A DNA stretch of 64,000 nt from Przewalskia tangutica (Eukaryota > Streptophyta > Magnoliopsida > Solanales > Solanaceae), in NCBI GenBank assembly GCA_029844215.1, contig CM056730.1:48744924-48808923 (forward strand). Reading direction: 5' to 3'. Within the stretch, counting starts at the first letter, position 1. Every line of letters begins with the position of its first letter. The position numbers and the translations under genes were made by a program. The notes beneath the pieces are model-generated. The model was not told where the DNA came from and did no database searches. It saw only the letters and a program-made list of their open reading frames with translations. This document shows positions 11,567 through 24,468 of the stretch, one piece after another.

Positions 11567-14010
11567 TGTTATACCGTATTTCCAGTATGTACGTAAGGAC
11601 GTACGTAGAAAATTTGAACTTGTACTAAGGCTTGGCCGAATTAATTTTGTTCACAGCACCCGTTTAGAGTCGTTTTCGACTAAACGCTTTCACGACTTTC
11701 GTAGGGAATTTCCGGCTATGTCATTTTTAATTTTTGCGGATTTTTCCGAGAGACGAACGTGTTGGGCCAACAAGAGGGCGCCACTTGTCACCTCCCATTG
11801 GCGGACGTGAGGGCTCTGATTGGACGAAATGGAGAGGTGTAGTTGGTAGGATATTTTGTGTGTTAGTTGGCCTAGGACACATGGGTGAATCTTGGCCCTA
11901 CACTTGCCTAGCACTTGGCTAAATCTTGGCCATTGGTTGGCCTTCACTTGACCTATAAATTTCCCTTAGAGATGAAGAGTTCTTCATCCACAAAAGCTTT
12001 CCAAGTCTAAAAATCCTCTCTTCTCCCTTTGTTAGCACATCGTCCAACACCCCCCTCCCCTTGAGAAGCTTGGCCGAGGCTACCCCACCCCCCTAGCCTA
12101 GCCAAAATCTACCCCCCCTCCCTTGGTAGAAAAGTTGTCTTCTAGTATCGTTATAATGCCCAAAAATACCCTAGCCCAAATCCCTTAGTCTTTAGTAGAA
12201 GTTGTGAAGAACTTCTAAGGTTTCTTGGAGCTCTGAGCGTACAACTTAGGAGCTAAACCTTGCTCAGGCGCGACTTTATCTAGGACATTATTGGGCTTAC
12301 CGAGGTAACTAATCCTAACCCTCTTTTGAATTAGAGAATACTTACTGTTGTAGTATTAGAACAAGTATTAGATACTTAGAAGAATATCACAGAATAGAAT
12401 TGAACTGTTATCACAGTAGAAGGGTTTAAAAGAAGAATAATTGAACTGTACTCACTTAGGACTGTTTTCACAGTAGACTTACATAGCTCACCGGGTAGGG
12501 TTGTGCTGCCCGACTTACCGTAGAATTATGAACCCTCTGTTTAGAATGACCTTCAGTAGTCTAGACTTTGATTGATGTCTGTGACTATTATAGGCTGACT
12601 CTCTGCGACATATTCAACTTGGCGGTGGTTTTCACGGAGAAGGTATGTGATTCTTCCTAAAGCATGATATTTTACAATACATAGTACGTAGACGCATACG
12701 TGTTAATCGAATAATACTTACGGCAATGCCTCACGGCTTAAGCCTGAATAATACTTACGGCAATGCCTCACGGCTTAAGCCTGAATAACAAAGAACTGAA
12801 AACATTTCAAAAGAATACTGAATCATTTTTAACAGAAGATAAATACTTGGTTTTTAAAACAAAGCTTAAGAGTTATACTAGCTTTATGGGAAGTTAGGTA
12901 TAACAACTTAAGAAAGATAAAAAGGAACTGTTTACTTGTTTGTTTATAAAAGCCTTGTATTGATTTCTGTTAAGTGTAGTAAGATTGTTTGATAAGTAGA
13001 CATGTTATGATGCTACCTGTGTTAGTGTCTTGTAATGCTGTGTAAGGGGGTCATTCTTGCTGTGCTTACGTTGCTAACCGGTAAGTCCATTGTACTGTTA
13101 TTGTATCACCTACCCCCTTGACTGTTATACCAAGGGCTTGCCCCCCTTGATGCGGGTCTATACGGCCTATGCGGTCTGTGAGACTATGCGGAGCAGCGGT
13201 ATGCTCCAGGATTGATCATTCCAGGCGTTAGCCCGACGCGGGATTCTATGCGGTCCGCTGAGACTACGCGGTCTTTTGAGGCTATGCGGGTTGCGGAGCC
13301 TAGGCGGATGCCGGGGTTAGCTGCCCCGATGCAGAAATATCTCATGCGGTCAGTGCGTGGGACCTATGCGGGCTGCGGAAGTCCAGGGCTAGGCACGCAG
13401 AATGATACTATGGGCGATTGGCCTTGCTTCGATCATTCGCGGCCTAGAATAGACCTGTTACAGTTTTCCTATTGCTGTTGTTGTTTGTGATGTGGCACTA
13501 TGTGCAATTGAACTGATTGTATTTGTGAAAAGGTTTTGAATACTCTGATTTCATTTAAGTACTTTATAGTTTCACATACTTGGTACCTGTTGTACTGACC
13601 TCCTTCGGGGGGCTGCGTTCATGCCGCAGGTAAGGGCAAGCAGGTGCTAGATCCACATCCTTAGGATCTTTGCGTTGGTGTCAGGAGCTCCATCTTCTCC
13701 GGAGGCTCTACTTTTGGGTATGATCTCCCTGTATTGTAGATAGTTTTTGCTGATCGAGGTATGGCGGCCCCTGTCCCGCCTTATTTGTTTACTTCATTAG
13801 ATGTCTGTAGTAATATTGTACAGTTGGGATGAATCGCAAAACTTGAGTTATTTATATTATGCCGAAAGGCAAGCTTTTCATCAGATAAACTGTGTCTTAT
13901 TTTATAAACTGTTTCCTGTCTTGTTTTATATTCCGCTGGTTACTCTGATGTATGACTACTTGGGTGCCCCGGTAAGGCACCAGTCACGGGCCCCGGAACG
14001 GGTCGTGACA
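11567..14010 (+). repeat. 3' LTR of element H
   Basis: 2444 bases, TGTTATACCGTATTTCC to GGGTCGTGACA. It has few apparent indels compared with the 5' LTR. It contains TATA (11954-11960), stem-loop (12865-12912), TATGCGG array (13141-13400) and GC-rich hairpin (13760-13783). No gene is present. Confidence 0.93.
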
Positions 14011-14618
14011 ACTACCTCCAAACTTGGTCATCTACAAGCCTCTCATTCCCTTAAGGCCATTCCCGGCCTTCACGATCCGATTCTGGTCGAACGCATCCAC
14101 GAACTCGTGCGATGGTTACCTAAACTTGGGACTAGCACCCTCGTGACCCTACCACCTGGCGGGACCACCTCGAACTGACCCCACATCATTTCGGGCTGCG
14201 GGTTGACCCGCAATATGGCCTCAACCCGACCCACAGTCGCGCCAAACTCTCTCGTTCCTCGATCCGGAACAATCTTACTAATTCACGTCATGAAAGTTAC
14301 CACTTCCATCTCACACTACCCATGGAATTATCCCACAACATATTTCACGCATACCAAGTACTTCGACAAAGACCAACCGTAAAATCATCCACTCAAGACG
14401 GCCTTGCATCCAAGGTCCTAACTGTTATAAATTCTAAGGCTCACAATTGTCTCGTCTACCGACTTACCCTTTTTCAACTACCCATGTTTTCTAATTCACA
14501 CTTAACACACTGCTATCCGTACATAGCACTTAACATGTATCTACCATAACAACATAAACAAGTTTCTTAAGGGCTAAAGATATCTCTGCAACTACTGCCT
14601 CATTTTCCCTTTGTCGCT
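14011..14618 (-). other. A internal tail, middle piece
   Basis: This continues A's tail after H, from ACTACCTCC to just before the gag stop at 14619. It matches G 18370-18998 and D 29184-29790 at length. I recognise no protein in it. Frames at 13801-14178 and 14322-14549 are not supported in sister copies. Confidence 0.75.
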
Positions 14619-14661
14619 CTAATCATAATCCTGCCCTGCAGGGCGTCTAGCTATATAAGGC
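14619..14661 (-). pseudogene. gag: A gag, C-terminal end
   Basis: The last codons of A's gag, including CCTGCAGGGCAGGATTATGA and the stop at 14619-14621. The rest of gag lies at 23755-24468 beyond element G, which inserted inside the gene. D, G and B use the same gag end. Confidence 0.7.
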
Positions 14662-15308
14662 TGTCACGACCCGATCTCGGGCCCGCGACTGTTTCCTTAC
14701 CCCAGGCACCCTAGTGATAACAACATCAGAGAAAATCAGCAGAAATAAAATTTAAACAGGAAACAAGAGACAACATAATAAACCAGGCTAACCAAAACGG
14801 TTACCTTCATGTATATACATAAAACCTGAACTCGAACAGTTACATCCCATTTACAACTCTGCCCACAACAGTACTATAGACCTCTAAGAATGTAACAACA
14901 ACTATGACGGGACAGGGCCCCGCCATACCCCTGAATGTAAGTACCTACAATGACAGAGGACTATACCAAAGATAAGCCTCCGGAGAGACGGAGCTTCCCA
15001 AAAAGGCTGAGCTGTGATCCTATGAGCGAGGATCGACGAACGATGTACCTCTACCTGCGGCATGAACGCAGCCCCCCGAAGGAGGTCAGTACAACAGGTA
15101 CCAAGTATGTGAAACTGAAAAATACTATAAATGAAATCATGACAGTCTATATAAAACAAGAGACATGTATGATAACCAAACTACAGTTTACAACATAAAA
15201 GTAGTCATGTCAAGTCAAGTCAGGGACTTACGCCCTCAAAGTCATCCCTCATGCCCGTGGAACTCCTTCCTCGCTGGCGATTCACGATAAATCGTATGAT
15301 ACGTATAA

Positions 15309-15644
15309 CATGTCTCGGCCCATCCCATGGGACACGAGGTGGAATCGTGTGGTATACATGTCCCGACCCATCCCGTGGGACTCGGTAGAGAATCGTATGG
15401 AATACATGTCCCGGCCCATCCCATGGGACTCGGTAAAGAATCGTATGGAATACATGTCCCGGCCCATCCCATGGGACTCGGTAAAGAATCGTATGGAATA
15501 CATGTCCCGGTCCATCCCATGGGACTCGGTAAAGAATCGTATGAAATACATGTCCCGGTCCATCCCATGGGACTCGGTAAAGAATCGTATGGAATACATG
15601 TCCCGGCCCATCCCATGGGACTCGGTAAAGAATCGTCCATAACA
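15309..15644 (-). repeat. 48-bp minisatellite, seven copies (G 3' LTR)
   Basis: Units start at 15309, 15357, 15405, 15453, 15501, 15549 and 15597, exactly 48 bases apart, with core GGCCCATCCCATGGGACTCG. Since 48 is 16 codons, open frames of 109-141 codons appear in several frames on both strands; they are repeat artefacts. The core CCCATGGG is palindromic. Confidence 0.95.
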
Positions 15645-16235
15645 TTTAAACCCTCTTTTAAGAAAGATTAAGGCAATACCATGTCTTCATTTTAAACCAA
15701 CACATTTTCCCTTTTTAAAGTCAAGTAACAACATTCTTTTCCAAAAGTTCATGTTGCCTAATTTCAAATACTCAAGTCTCTTATTTTCGAAAGATTTCAT
15801 AGTTCATAGTCTTAATCAAATAACGTAATCTCTTTTTAAAACCATTGAGTAACATATGCCTTATGTGTGAGTAGTTATTCTTGTTTATAACAATCTTATT
15901 AAAGCAGCCATGATCTAGAAAATGTAATACAATTTTGTCTTATCTTAGCTTCTATGCAGATGGAGGTTTCTACTGGTTTTAATATAGTTAATTAGTCAAT
16001 ACATTTTCCTTTATTAATGCAAAGATGGTTTGTTCGATACTTATTCTCATTTAGAAATCAGTAAAACATTATTCTTTAAAAGCCAAGTACTCATTACCCA
16101 CGAATGAGGTTTCACAACTTTTTAACAAAATTCATAGTCCTTAACATTTCATAAAACGTCATTTATAAGTTAAGTCTCTTATCTTTTAAGATCAAGTCTC
16201 TTAACTTCTAAAATCAATAACCCATTCTTTTACCT

Positions 16236-16287
16236 ACATAAAGTCGTTATAACTAACTTCCCATAAAGCTATTATAACACCTTATGT
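16236..16287 (-). other. Conserved LTR stem-loop (G)
   Basis: Arms ACATAAAGTCGTTATAAC and TTATAACACCTTATGT around AACTTCCCATAAAG, the complement of the shared CTTTATGGGAAGTT loop. Confidence 0.65.
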
Positions 16288-17524
16288 TTTAAACCAACCA
16301 AAACTCGTTTAGCACACGTACGTCTACCGTACTACATAGTTCACAACAATCATGCTAGAAAAGATAGGAAGAGGTTCACATACCTCGCGACGATTATCGA
16401 CAAATAGCAAAACGCTCCAAGTACTTCAACCCGTCGGCTACTCCTTAAGCCAAGTAGATCACGCCACACGTAGTACTTCACTCCTAAAATGGTCATAGTA
16501 CTTCTATCAAACCTTACTTACCATTGAAGACTTATACCAATAAAAAGCCCTCTAATTCTACGAAAAATTCTGCAGCACATCCCCCATTTTTACATACTTT
16601 TCCACCTTTTTCAAGGCCTGATAACAGTAACCAACATGCCACATTTAAGGCGCAACATTTCCGAAATTTAAAGAAGGGGATCACACGCCCAAACGGACGC
16701 GATTAACAATCTTCCCCTTAACGATACAATACAATAATTAAAAAGGGGATCACACGCCCAAACGGAACGCGATTGAACAATCTTCCCCTTAACAGAAATG
16801 TAAATACAGTCCAAAGTAAATACAGTCCAAAGTAAATACAGTCCTTAAGTTGGGGTCCTTGGCCAACTTTTTCCATTTTACTTATCCACTTACTTCATTA
16901 GTCATCCAACTTATATTCCATCTTAATATAAGTTATAGTTACTTTGTTATTAGCTTCTTAGCAAGTAAGATACGTTTTTACCATTTTGTGGCTTTCTTGC
17001 CAATTTTCATTTTAGCAACCTAACAAGATCCAAATCCTTCCAAACTTTACTCCATATATGATATAATCCATAATATACTTATAATATATTTATAATAACC
17101 AATTCACAAAGAGGTTTAAGTTTCACTACCTCAAATAGCCCAAGAATATCCAAGTTCTTAAAGTCGCTCCAAGCAAGTCTTAGCTCTAAATCTTTACGTT
17201 CCAATTCGCTACAAGCAACCCATAGAAGCTCCTAACCAACTTCTCTTCAAGATTCAACTCCAAAAAGTGAAGAACACTAGGGTTCCAATCTTAGCAAGTC
17301 TCGGCCAAGGCAACAAATATAGGTTAGGGGAGTGAAATCTTTTCCAACTCTTGGTACACAATCTTCCTAACACCCTAGGGAAGAACACTTAAGAGTTTAA
17401 GAATTGTTGGACAAATTTTGCTCAAGAAATGGCACCATGGCCGAGAGCTCTAGGTCAAGGGAGGGAGGGATTTTTCTCAAGTCTTGAAATGGTTAAGTGT
17501 GGAAGATTTCATCAACTAGTAGTG

Positions 17525-17532
17525 TATAAATA
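17525..17532 (-). promoter_or_regulatory. TATA-like box of G 3' LTR
   Basis: TATTTATA on the minus strand, at the place where A has TATAAATA, about 500 bases into the LTR. The copy in the 5' LTR is at 23248-23255. Confidence 0.5.
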
Positions 17533-18033
17533 GGACAACCAAGGGCTAGGATGAAGGCAAGTGTGTGGTTGAGATTGGGGACAAGTGTGTATGGGTCCCA
17601 CAAGCCACTTGTCCACACTAAAATATCTTGCAAGACAAGGCCACTTGTCTTGCCACTTGTCTAGCACATTTCGGCCATAAGGCCACCTAGGGGGGTGACA
17701 TGTGTCGCCCTCCTACTCATCCAAAATATTTCATCTTCCGAAAATATCCATAAAGGCCAAAATCTCGAAAACAAAGTGGGCCCCACAAAACCGTAAATTT
17801 CTCCCGTGGGCCCCACGTGACCAATTCCGGAAATAAAATTCCATAATTCTCAAATATTCCAAGAAGACCGAATACCAAATCTGGGAATCCAATTCCCATT
17901 AACGAACCTTTTTCCTTCACGAAATTCGGAAACTTTTCCGTCGAAAAGTCACATCTTCTTCCTTTCCAATTTTAACGTCGTATTCTCGTACGTACGTCCT
18001 CGCATACATACCCTAGAACTACGGGGTATAACA

Positions 18034-18068
18034 TTCTTCCCCCCTTAGAAACATTCGTCCCGAATGTT
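18034..18068 (-). other. Polypurine tract and inverted repeat of G
   Basis: Minus-strand TAAGGGGGGAAGAA next to the LTR, preceded by AACATTCG/CGAATGTT at 18050-18068. Confidence 0.87.
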
Positions 18069-18998
18069 CCTTCTATGTCTCCAAACGTACTTGCGCCGGT
18101 ATAGTCTCCACTACTACACTTACAAAACCGATCATGCCACCAATGGCCAGAATATAATATGCGCGCAAAACTCAAATCCAAGCCAACGAGGAATCACCTC
18201 GAAGATGTAAAACAACACCAACTCTCGCTCCTGGTCCAAAGGATACTTCCTTCGCACCTTCACTAAAAATGATCACTTCCATCTCTTAGCACACGTTCGC
18301 TTCTTTCCTTACTCGTCGTACACTTCTCGAACACCCGAACACTTTCCAGTACACGTACCACACTTCAGTCATCACTACCTCCATACTTGGTCATCTTACT
18401 AGCCTCAAATTCCTTCAAGGCCATTCCCGACCTTCACGATCCGATTCTGGTCGAACGCATCCACGAACTCGTACAACGGTTACCTAAACTTGGGCCTAGC
18501 ACCCTCGTGACCTTATCACAAAGCAGGACCACCACCAATTTCCCTTCAATCCGGGCTACGGGTTGACCCGCGACCTTACCTCAACCCGACCCATCTATCG
18601 CGCCAAGCTCTTGTTCCCCGATCCGGAACAATCTCACTAATCAAGTCACGAAAACCTAGTGGTCTTCTTAGCTCAACTACCCTCTTATAATTCACACCAC
18701 TCAGGGACTTATCACACAAATATACCCCTTGTATACTATGCACTCCGACAAAGGTCAATCGTAAACAAAATCTTTTACTCAAGACGGCCTCGCATCTAAG
18801 GGCTCCACGTATAATATTCTAAGGCTCACAATTTCTATGTACCCAACTTCCCCTTTACTAACCAGGCCTCTAAATCATAATTTAACATAATGCTATCTGA
18901 ACATAATACTTAGCACATCATCATATCATCAACACATACTAGTCTCTAGAGGGGTAAGAATATACCTGTATCAACTGCTTCATTTTCCCTTCGTCGCT
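18069..18998 (-). other. G non-coding 3' tail
   Basis: About 930 bases between the gag stop and the polypurine tract. It is conserved in A, D and B, and partly in C. No protein is recognisable. The middle is GC-rich with GGTCGGG- and GGGTCAACCCG-type segments; the end contains a short segment near the polypurine tract that resembles H and E. It may carry cis signals for packaging or replication; that is inference. Confidence 0.65.
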
Positions 18999-20188
18999 CT
19001 AATCATAATCCTGCCCTGCAGGGCGCATGGATATAGAAGGCGATGAATCTGCCACTGACCCGGGAGGCTGAGTCATTCTGTCTGCATCCTTCCTATTAGG
19101 ACAGTTCCTCGTCACATGGCCCTGACGGCCGCAGGCAAAACAAGCACCAGTAAAAAGACGACATTCCCCGGGATGACGCCTGCCACATCGTGCACACTGA
19201 GGGAAACATGAACCCGACTGGCTAGAACCCATGTATACCTGTGAACCAGAAGCCCTGGAGCTCTGACCAGCTCCCGAATACCCCGAACGCCTCGAAGGCG
19301 TGGAGGACCACTGCAGACTAAGCGGAGGTGCATAACTAACCTGCTGCTGAGGCGGCCCGCCTCGAAAGTTACCAAAGGACCCTGCTGTTCTGGCCCTCTT
19401 CTGCTGATCTCGGTCATTCCGTCGACCCATCCGCTCCTCACATCCAAGTGCATAAGCCTGCATGCGGGCAATGTCCATGCCCGGCTGAAGAGCTACATCC
19501 GAACAAGCCTCTGCCAAGTAGTCATCGAGACCGGTGACGTAGCGGTGTACTCTGTCCTCCATATCAGCTACTAACGCAGGGACATACCGAGCCAATGAGT
19601 CGAACTCCACGTTTATTCCCGAACCATACGCCCTCTCTGTCTCAACATCAGAAATCTGTCAGCCCGCGTCCGCCTCATCTGCGGAGGCAAGAAGTGGCTG
19701 AGAAATGCCTCCGAGAACTCGTCCCAAATAGCTGGAGGTGCATGCTCCCCCCGGGACAGCTCCCACGAATCAAACCAGTCGACTGCAGTATCACGCAGCC
19801 GATGAGAACCTAAGACCACTGACTCGGTCTCCGAAGCCTTGATCACTCTCATGATCCGCTGTAACTGTCGGATGAACTCCTGCGGATCATCCTCAGGCCT
19901 CGACCCATAAAACTCTGGCGGGCTGCAACTCAGAAAGTCCCGCAGTCTCAAACTATCCGATCGCGGGTGAACTACGGGTACTACCGGTACCAGAATTGCT
20001 GCATCCAGCCTATCCTCGTGCCTTGCCACTATCCTGGCCAATAACTGGGCCATCTCCTTGTAACCCATCTCCTCTGTTCCTTGCCGTGGTCGACGTCTCG
20101 CATCGTGGCCTCGATGAGACCGCCGCTACTCTACTCGCCTCCTATCTTTGCGCTTGCCTCCCAGGCCCCGATCGCTGCGTAGAGGCAT
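18999..20188 (-). CDS. gag: G gag (one apparent frameshift)
   Basis: The best-preserved gag here. Start codon is 20186-20188 and stop 18999-19001, about 395 codons. The first part in one frame (20068-19613) has MAQLLARIVARHEDRLDA, DFLSCSPPEFYGSRPEDDP and FLSHFLPPQMRRTRADRF. A shift near 19611 leads into FDSLARYVPALVADMEDRVH and a Gln/Ser/Gly-rich linker. Two zinc knuckles follow: CARCGRRHPGEC (shortened spacing) and CFACGRQGHVTRNC (canonical CCHC). It ends RPAGQDYD, exactly where H and E would continue into protease. Bases from 20068 to the start are disturbed by indels. Gag would package RNA; no enzymes are encoded. Confidence 0.9.
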
Positions 20189-20376
20189 AACTGGCATATA
20201 AGAATACGTCAGAGGGAGTCCAACTTACAACACGGCTCTAAGGCACGATCTCGAGTGAGAAGAATAGAAACCAATCCTAAATATCCTGCGACCTCACGAT
20301 TATAGATGTGGTGCACAACACACCGATAATCAAGACTCTACTAGACACGGTCGTAGACATTTTCCGAGGATTAATC

Positions 20377-20387
20377 GCTCGATACCA
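20377..20387 (-). other. Primer binding site of G
   Basis: The complement reads TGGTATCGAGC, four bases from the 5' LTR: the initiator tRNA-Met site with one base missing at CAG. The nearby leader (20189-20376) is similarly indel-rich and has no gene. Confidence 0.83.
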
Positions 20388-20391
20388 CTTT

Positions 20392-23300
20392 TGTCACGAC
20401 CGATCTCGGGCGCGATCGTGCCTTACCGGGCACCCTAGTGATAACAACATCGAGAAAATCAGCGGAAATAAAATTTAAACGATAAACAAGAGACAACATA
20501 ATAAACCAGGCTAACCAGCGGTTACCTTCATGTATATACATAAAACTGAACCGAACGATTACATCCCATTTACAACTCGCCACAACAAGATTTACAAACC
20601 TCTAAGAATGTAACAACAACTATGACGGACAGGGGCCCCGCTATACCACGAATGTAAGTACCTCTGATGACAGGACTATACCAAAGATAAGCCTCGGAGA
20701 CGGAGCTTCCCAAAAACGCTGAGTTGTGATCCTATGAGCGAGGATCGACGACCGATGTACCTCTACCTGCGGCATGAACGCAGCCCCCCGAAGGAGGTCA
20801 GTACAACAGGTACCAAGTATGTGAAACTGAAAAATACTGTAAATGAAATCATGACAGTCTATATAAAACAAGAGACATGTATGATAACCAAACTACAGTT
20901 TACAACATAAAAGTAGTCATGTCAAGTCAGGGACTTACGCCCTCAAAGTCATCCCTCATGCCCGTGGAACTCCTTCCTCACTGCCGGCAGTCTAGGTATA
21001 AATCGTATGATACGTATAACATGTCTCGGCCCATCCCATGGGACACGAGGTGGAATCGTGTGGTATACATGTCCCGGCCCATCCCGTGGGACTCGGTAGA
21101 GAATCGTATGGAATACATGTCCCGGCCCATCCCATGGGACTCGGTAAAGAATCGTATGAAATACATGTCCCGGCCCATCCCGTGGGACTCGGTAGAGAAT
21201 CGTATGGAATACATGTCCCGGCCCATCCCATGGGACTCGGTAAAGAATCGTATGGAATACATGTCCCGGCCCATCCCATGGGACTCGGTAAAGAATCGTA
21301 TGTAATATATGTCCCGGCCCATCCCATGGGACTCGGTAAAGAATCGTCCATAACATTTAAACCCTCTTTTAAGACAGATTAAGGCAATACCATGTCTTCA
21401 TTTTAAACCAACACATTTTCCCCTTTTAAAGTCAAGTAACAACATTCTTTTCCAAAAGTTCAAGTTGCCTAATTTCAAATACTCAAGTCTCTTATTTTCG
21501 AAAGATTTCATAGTTCATAGTCTTAATCAAATAACGTAATCTCTTTTTAAAACCATTGAGTAACATATGCCTTATGTGTGAGTAGTTATTCTTGTTTATA
21601 ACAATCTTATTAAAGCAGCCATGATCTAGAAAATGTAATACAATTTTGTCTTATCTTAGCTTCTATGCAGATGGAGGTTTCAACTGGTTTTAATATAGTT
21701 AATTAGTCAATACATTTTCCTTTATTAACTGCGGTGGTTTGTTCGATACTTATTCTCATTTCAAATCAAGAAACATTATTCTTTAAAAGCCAAGTACTCA
21801 TTACTCACGAATGAGGTTTCACAACTTTTTAACAAAATTCATAGTCCTTAACATTTCATAAAACGTCATTTATAAGTTAAGTCTCTTATCTTTTAAGATC
21901 AAGTCTCTTAACTTCTAAAATCAATAACCCATTCTTTTACCTACATAAAGTCGTTATAACTAACTTCCCATAAAGCTATTATAACACCTTATGTTTAAAA
22001 CCAACCAAAACTCGTTTAGCACACATACGTCTACCGTACTACATAGTTCACAATAATCATGCTAGAAAAGATAGGAAGAGGTTCACATACCTCGCGACGA
22101 TTATCGACAAATAGCAAAACGCTCCAAGTACTTCAACCCGTCGGCTACTCCTTAAGCCAAGTAGATCACGCCACACGTAGTACTTCACTCCTAAAATGTT
22201 CATAGTACTTCTATCAAACCTTACTTACCATTAAAGACTTATACCAATAAAAAGCCCTCTAATTCTACGGAAAATTCGGCAGCACTTCCCCCGTTTTTAC
22301 ATACTTTTCCACCTTTTTCAAGGCCTGATAACAGTAACCAACATGCCACATTTAAGGCGCAACATTTCCGAAATTTAAAGAAGGGGATCACACGCCCAAA
22401 CGGACGCGATTAACAATCTTCCCCTTAACGATACAATACAATAATTAAAAAGGGGATCACACGCCCAAACGGAACGCGATTGAACAATCTTCCCCTTAAC
22501 AGAAATGTAAATACAGTCCAATGTAAATACAGTCCAATGTAAATACAGTCCAAAGTAAATACAGTCCTTAAGTTGGGGTCCTTGGCCAACTTTTTCCATT
22601 TTACTTATCCACTTACTTCATTAGTCATCCAACTTATATTCCATCTTAATATAAGTTATAGTTACTTTGTTATTAGCTTCTTAGCAAGTAAGATACATTT
22701 TTACCATTTTGTGGCTTTCTTGCCAATTTTCATTTTAGCAACTTAACAAGATCCAAATCCTTCCAAACTTTACTCCATATATTATATAATCCATAATATA
22801 CTTATAATATATCTATAATAACCAATTCACAAAGAGGTTTAAGTTTCACTACCTCAAATAGCCCAAGAATATCCAAGTTCTTAAAGTCGCTCCAAGCAAG
22901 TCTTAGCTCCAAATCTTTACGTTCCAATCCGCTACAAGCAACCCATAGAAGCTCCTAACCAACTTCTCTTCAAGATTCAACTCCAAAAAGTGAAGAACAC
23001 TAGGGTTCCAATCTTAGCAAGTCTCGGCCAAGGCAACAAATAGAGGTTAGGGGTGTGAAATCTTTTCCAAATCTTGGTACACAATCTTCCTAACACCTTA
23101 GGGAAGAACACTTAAGATCTTAAGAATTGTTGGACAAATTTTGCTCAAGAAATGGCACCATGGCCGAGAGCTCTACGTCAAGGGAGGGAGGGATTTTTCT
23201 CAAGTCTTGAAATGGTTAAGTGTGGAAGATTTCATCAACTAGTAGTGTATAAATAGGACAACCAAGGGCTAGGATGAAGGCAAGTGTGTGGTTGAGATTG

Positions 23301-23754
23301 GGGACAAGTGTGTGTGGGTCCCACAAGCCATTTGTCCACACTAAAATATCTTGCAAGACAAGGCCACTTGTCTTGCCACTTGTCTAGCACATTTCGGCCA
23401 TAAGGCCACCTAGGGGGGTGACACGTGTCGCCCTCCTACTCATCCAAAATATTTCATCTTCCGAAAATATCCATAAAGGCCAAAATCTCGAAAACAAAGT
23501 GGGCCCCACAAAACCATAAATTTTTCCCGTGGGCCCCACGTGACCAATTCCGGAAATAAAATTCCATAATTCTCAAATATTCCAAGAAGACCGAATACCA
23601 AATCTGGGAATCCAATTCCCATTAACGAACCTTTTTCCTTCACGAAATCCGGAAACTTTTCCGTCGAAAAGTCACATCTTCTTCCTTTCCAATTTTAATG
23701 TCGTATTCTCGTACGTACGTCCTCGCATACATACCCTGGAACTACGGGGTAACA
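20392..23754 (-). repeat. 5' LTR of element G
   Basis: 3363 bases, mate of 14662-18033. From 20392 to about 20760 it is full of one-base losses at CAG, CTG and CCG relative to its mate; beyond that it is nearly identical. The outer end reads GGGGTAACA instead of GGGGTATAACA. It contains the second 48-bp array, a TATA-like box (23248-23255) and a G-box-like palindrome (about 23412-23434). Confidence 0.93.
21020..21355 (-). repeat. 48-bp minisatellite, seven copies (G 5' LTR)
   Basis: Units begin at 21020, 21068, 21116, 21164, 21212, 21260 and 21308. Same unit and copy number as 15309-15644; the order of variant units differs slightly (CCCGTGGG versus CCCATGGG). Confidence 0.95.
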
Positions 23755-24468
23755 AAGGCGATGAACCAGCCACCGATCCCGAAGGCTGAGTCTCTACATC
23801 TGTGCTACCTCTGGTCGGACAAACTCTCACCAAATGGCCCCGCTGGCGCATGGCATGCCGTTCGAGCGATGCGACACTCCCATAATGGAGTCTATTATAA
23901 CGGCCATAACGAGGTAGGGGTGACCTCATCTGACTAACACCCCCTTCTCCCGAACAATCAACCCGCAATCGACCGGTGGTGAGTCATCCTCTTGTATCCT
24001 CCTACTGACATCCTCCTATCATACGCATGGCCGCAAGTATAACAATCTCCCAAACTAGCACGACACCCTGAGGACCATCCTCAGCTCTCTATCCATAGAA
24101 CTCTGGCGAACTGCAACTCAAGAAATCCCGAAGTCTCAGACTATCGGATCTAGGGTGAATCACTGGTACTGCTGGAACCACCGACTCCCGTCCGTCCTCA
24201 TATCTCGCCACGACCCTAGCTAGTAACTGGGCCATCTCCTTCTAACTCATATCCTCGGTTCCTGGTCGTGGGCGGAGACCTGTATCGTGGCCTCGTGAGA
24301 AATCGCCGCTCTAAACTCTGCTGGGGCTAGCGGCGTCATAAAACTCGTCGTCTGAAGTACTATCTCAGGTAATGACCGGGCCTGTGCCCACGTAACCCTC
24401 TGTGCTCTACTCGCAGCTCCCTCTGCTGCCCTGCCCATCTGGGCCCTGGTTGCCTTGCGTAGAGGCAT
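23755..24468 (-). pseudogene. gag: A gag, main part (internally deleted)
   Basis: Start codon 24466-24468 in the MPLRKATRAQMG context. The N-terminal region is readable to the FYG motif near 24100, then joins directly to a degraded zinc-knuckle region (GHLVRVCPT, about 23820-23860). The middle of the gag domain is missing. D carries the same join, so the deletion predates both insertions. G interrupts the gene at 23755, and the end is at 14619-14661. No complete Gag could be made. Confidence 0.78.

Larger units (their letters stand above)
4321..14010 (+). mobile_element. Element H: degraded autonomous Tekay-like chromovirus
   Basis: A full-length Ty3/gypsy element: 5' LTR 4321-6699, primer site, gag (6902 to about 8200), pol (about 8215-11424), polypurine tract and 3' LTR 11567-14010. 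The empty site is recognisable because A's tail reads across it in D and G (GGAGTCACTACCTCC). The target duplication is ACTCT on the left and ACTAC on the right, so the left copy is altered. Order PR-RT-RH-IN-chromodomain, the tRNA-iMet primer site and long LTRs fit the Tekay/Del chromovirus clade. Coding frames are broken many times, largely by one-base indels that may be sequencing error. Confidence 0.9.
14662..18033 (-). repeat. 3' LTR of element G
   Basis: 3372 bases; minus-strand start TGTTATACCCCGTAGTTC at 18033, tip at 14662. It contains hairpin (14903-14927), 48-bp array (15309-15644), stem-loop (16236-16287), TATA-like box (17525-17532) and G-box-like palindrome (about 17692-17712). 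It is a clean copy with few indels. Confidence 0.93.
14662..23754 (-). mobile_element. Element G: gag-only LTR retrotransposon
   Basis: 9.1 kb on the minus strand, flanked by a perfect AAGGC duplication (14657-14661 and 23755-23759). LTRs are 14662-18033 and 20392-23754. The 2.36-kb internal region holds a primer site, one gag gene and a non-coding tail with a polypurine tract. There is no protease, reverse transcriptase or integrase. This is the structure described for TR-GAG elements in plants: mobile only with enzymes supplied by an autonomous relative. It interrupts A's gag. Confidence 0.93.

Noticed and set aside
15309..15644. CRISPR-like array
   Set aside because: The 48-bp units are contiguous with no unique spacers, and the DNA is a plant retrotransposon LTR.
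15220..15671. Long overlapping open frames on both strands (109-141 codons), repeating SRPIPWDSV-like units
   Set aside because: A 48-bp repeat without stops stays open in several frames; no codon bias, start context or non-repeat homologue supports a protein. The same holds for 20877-21382 and 35078-35587.
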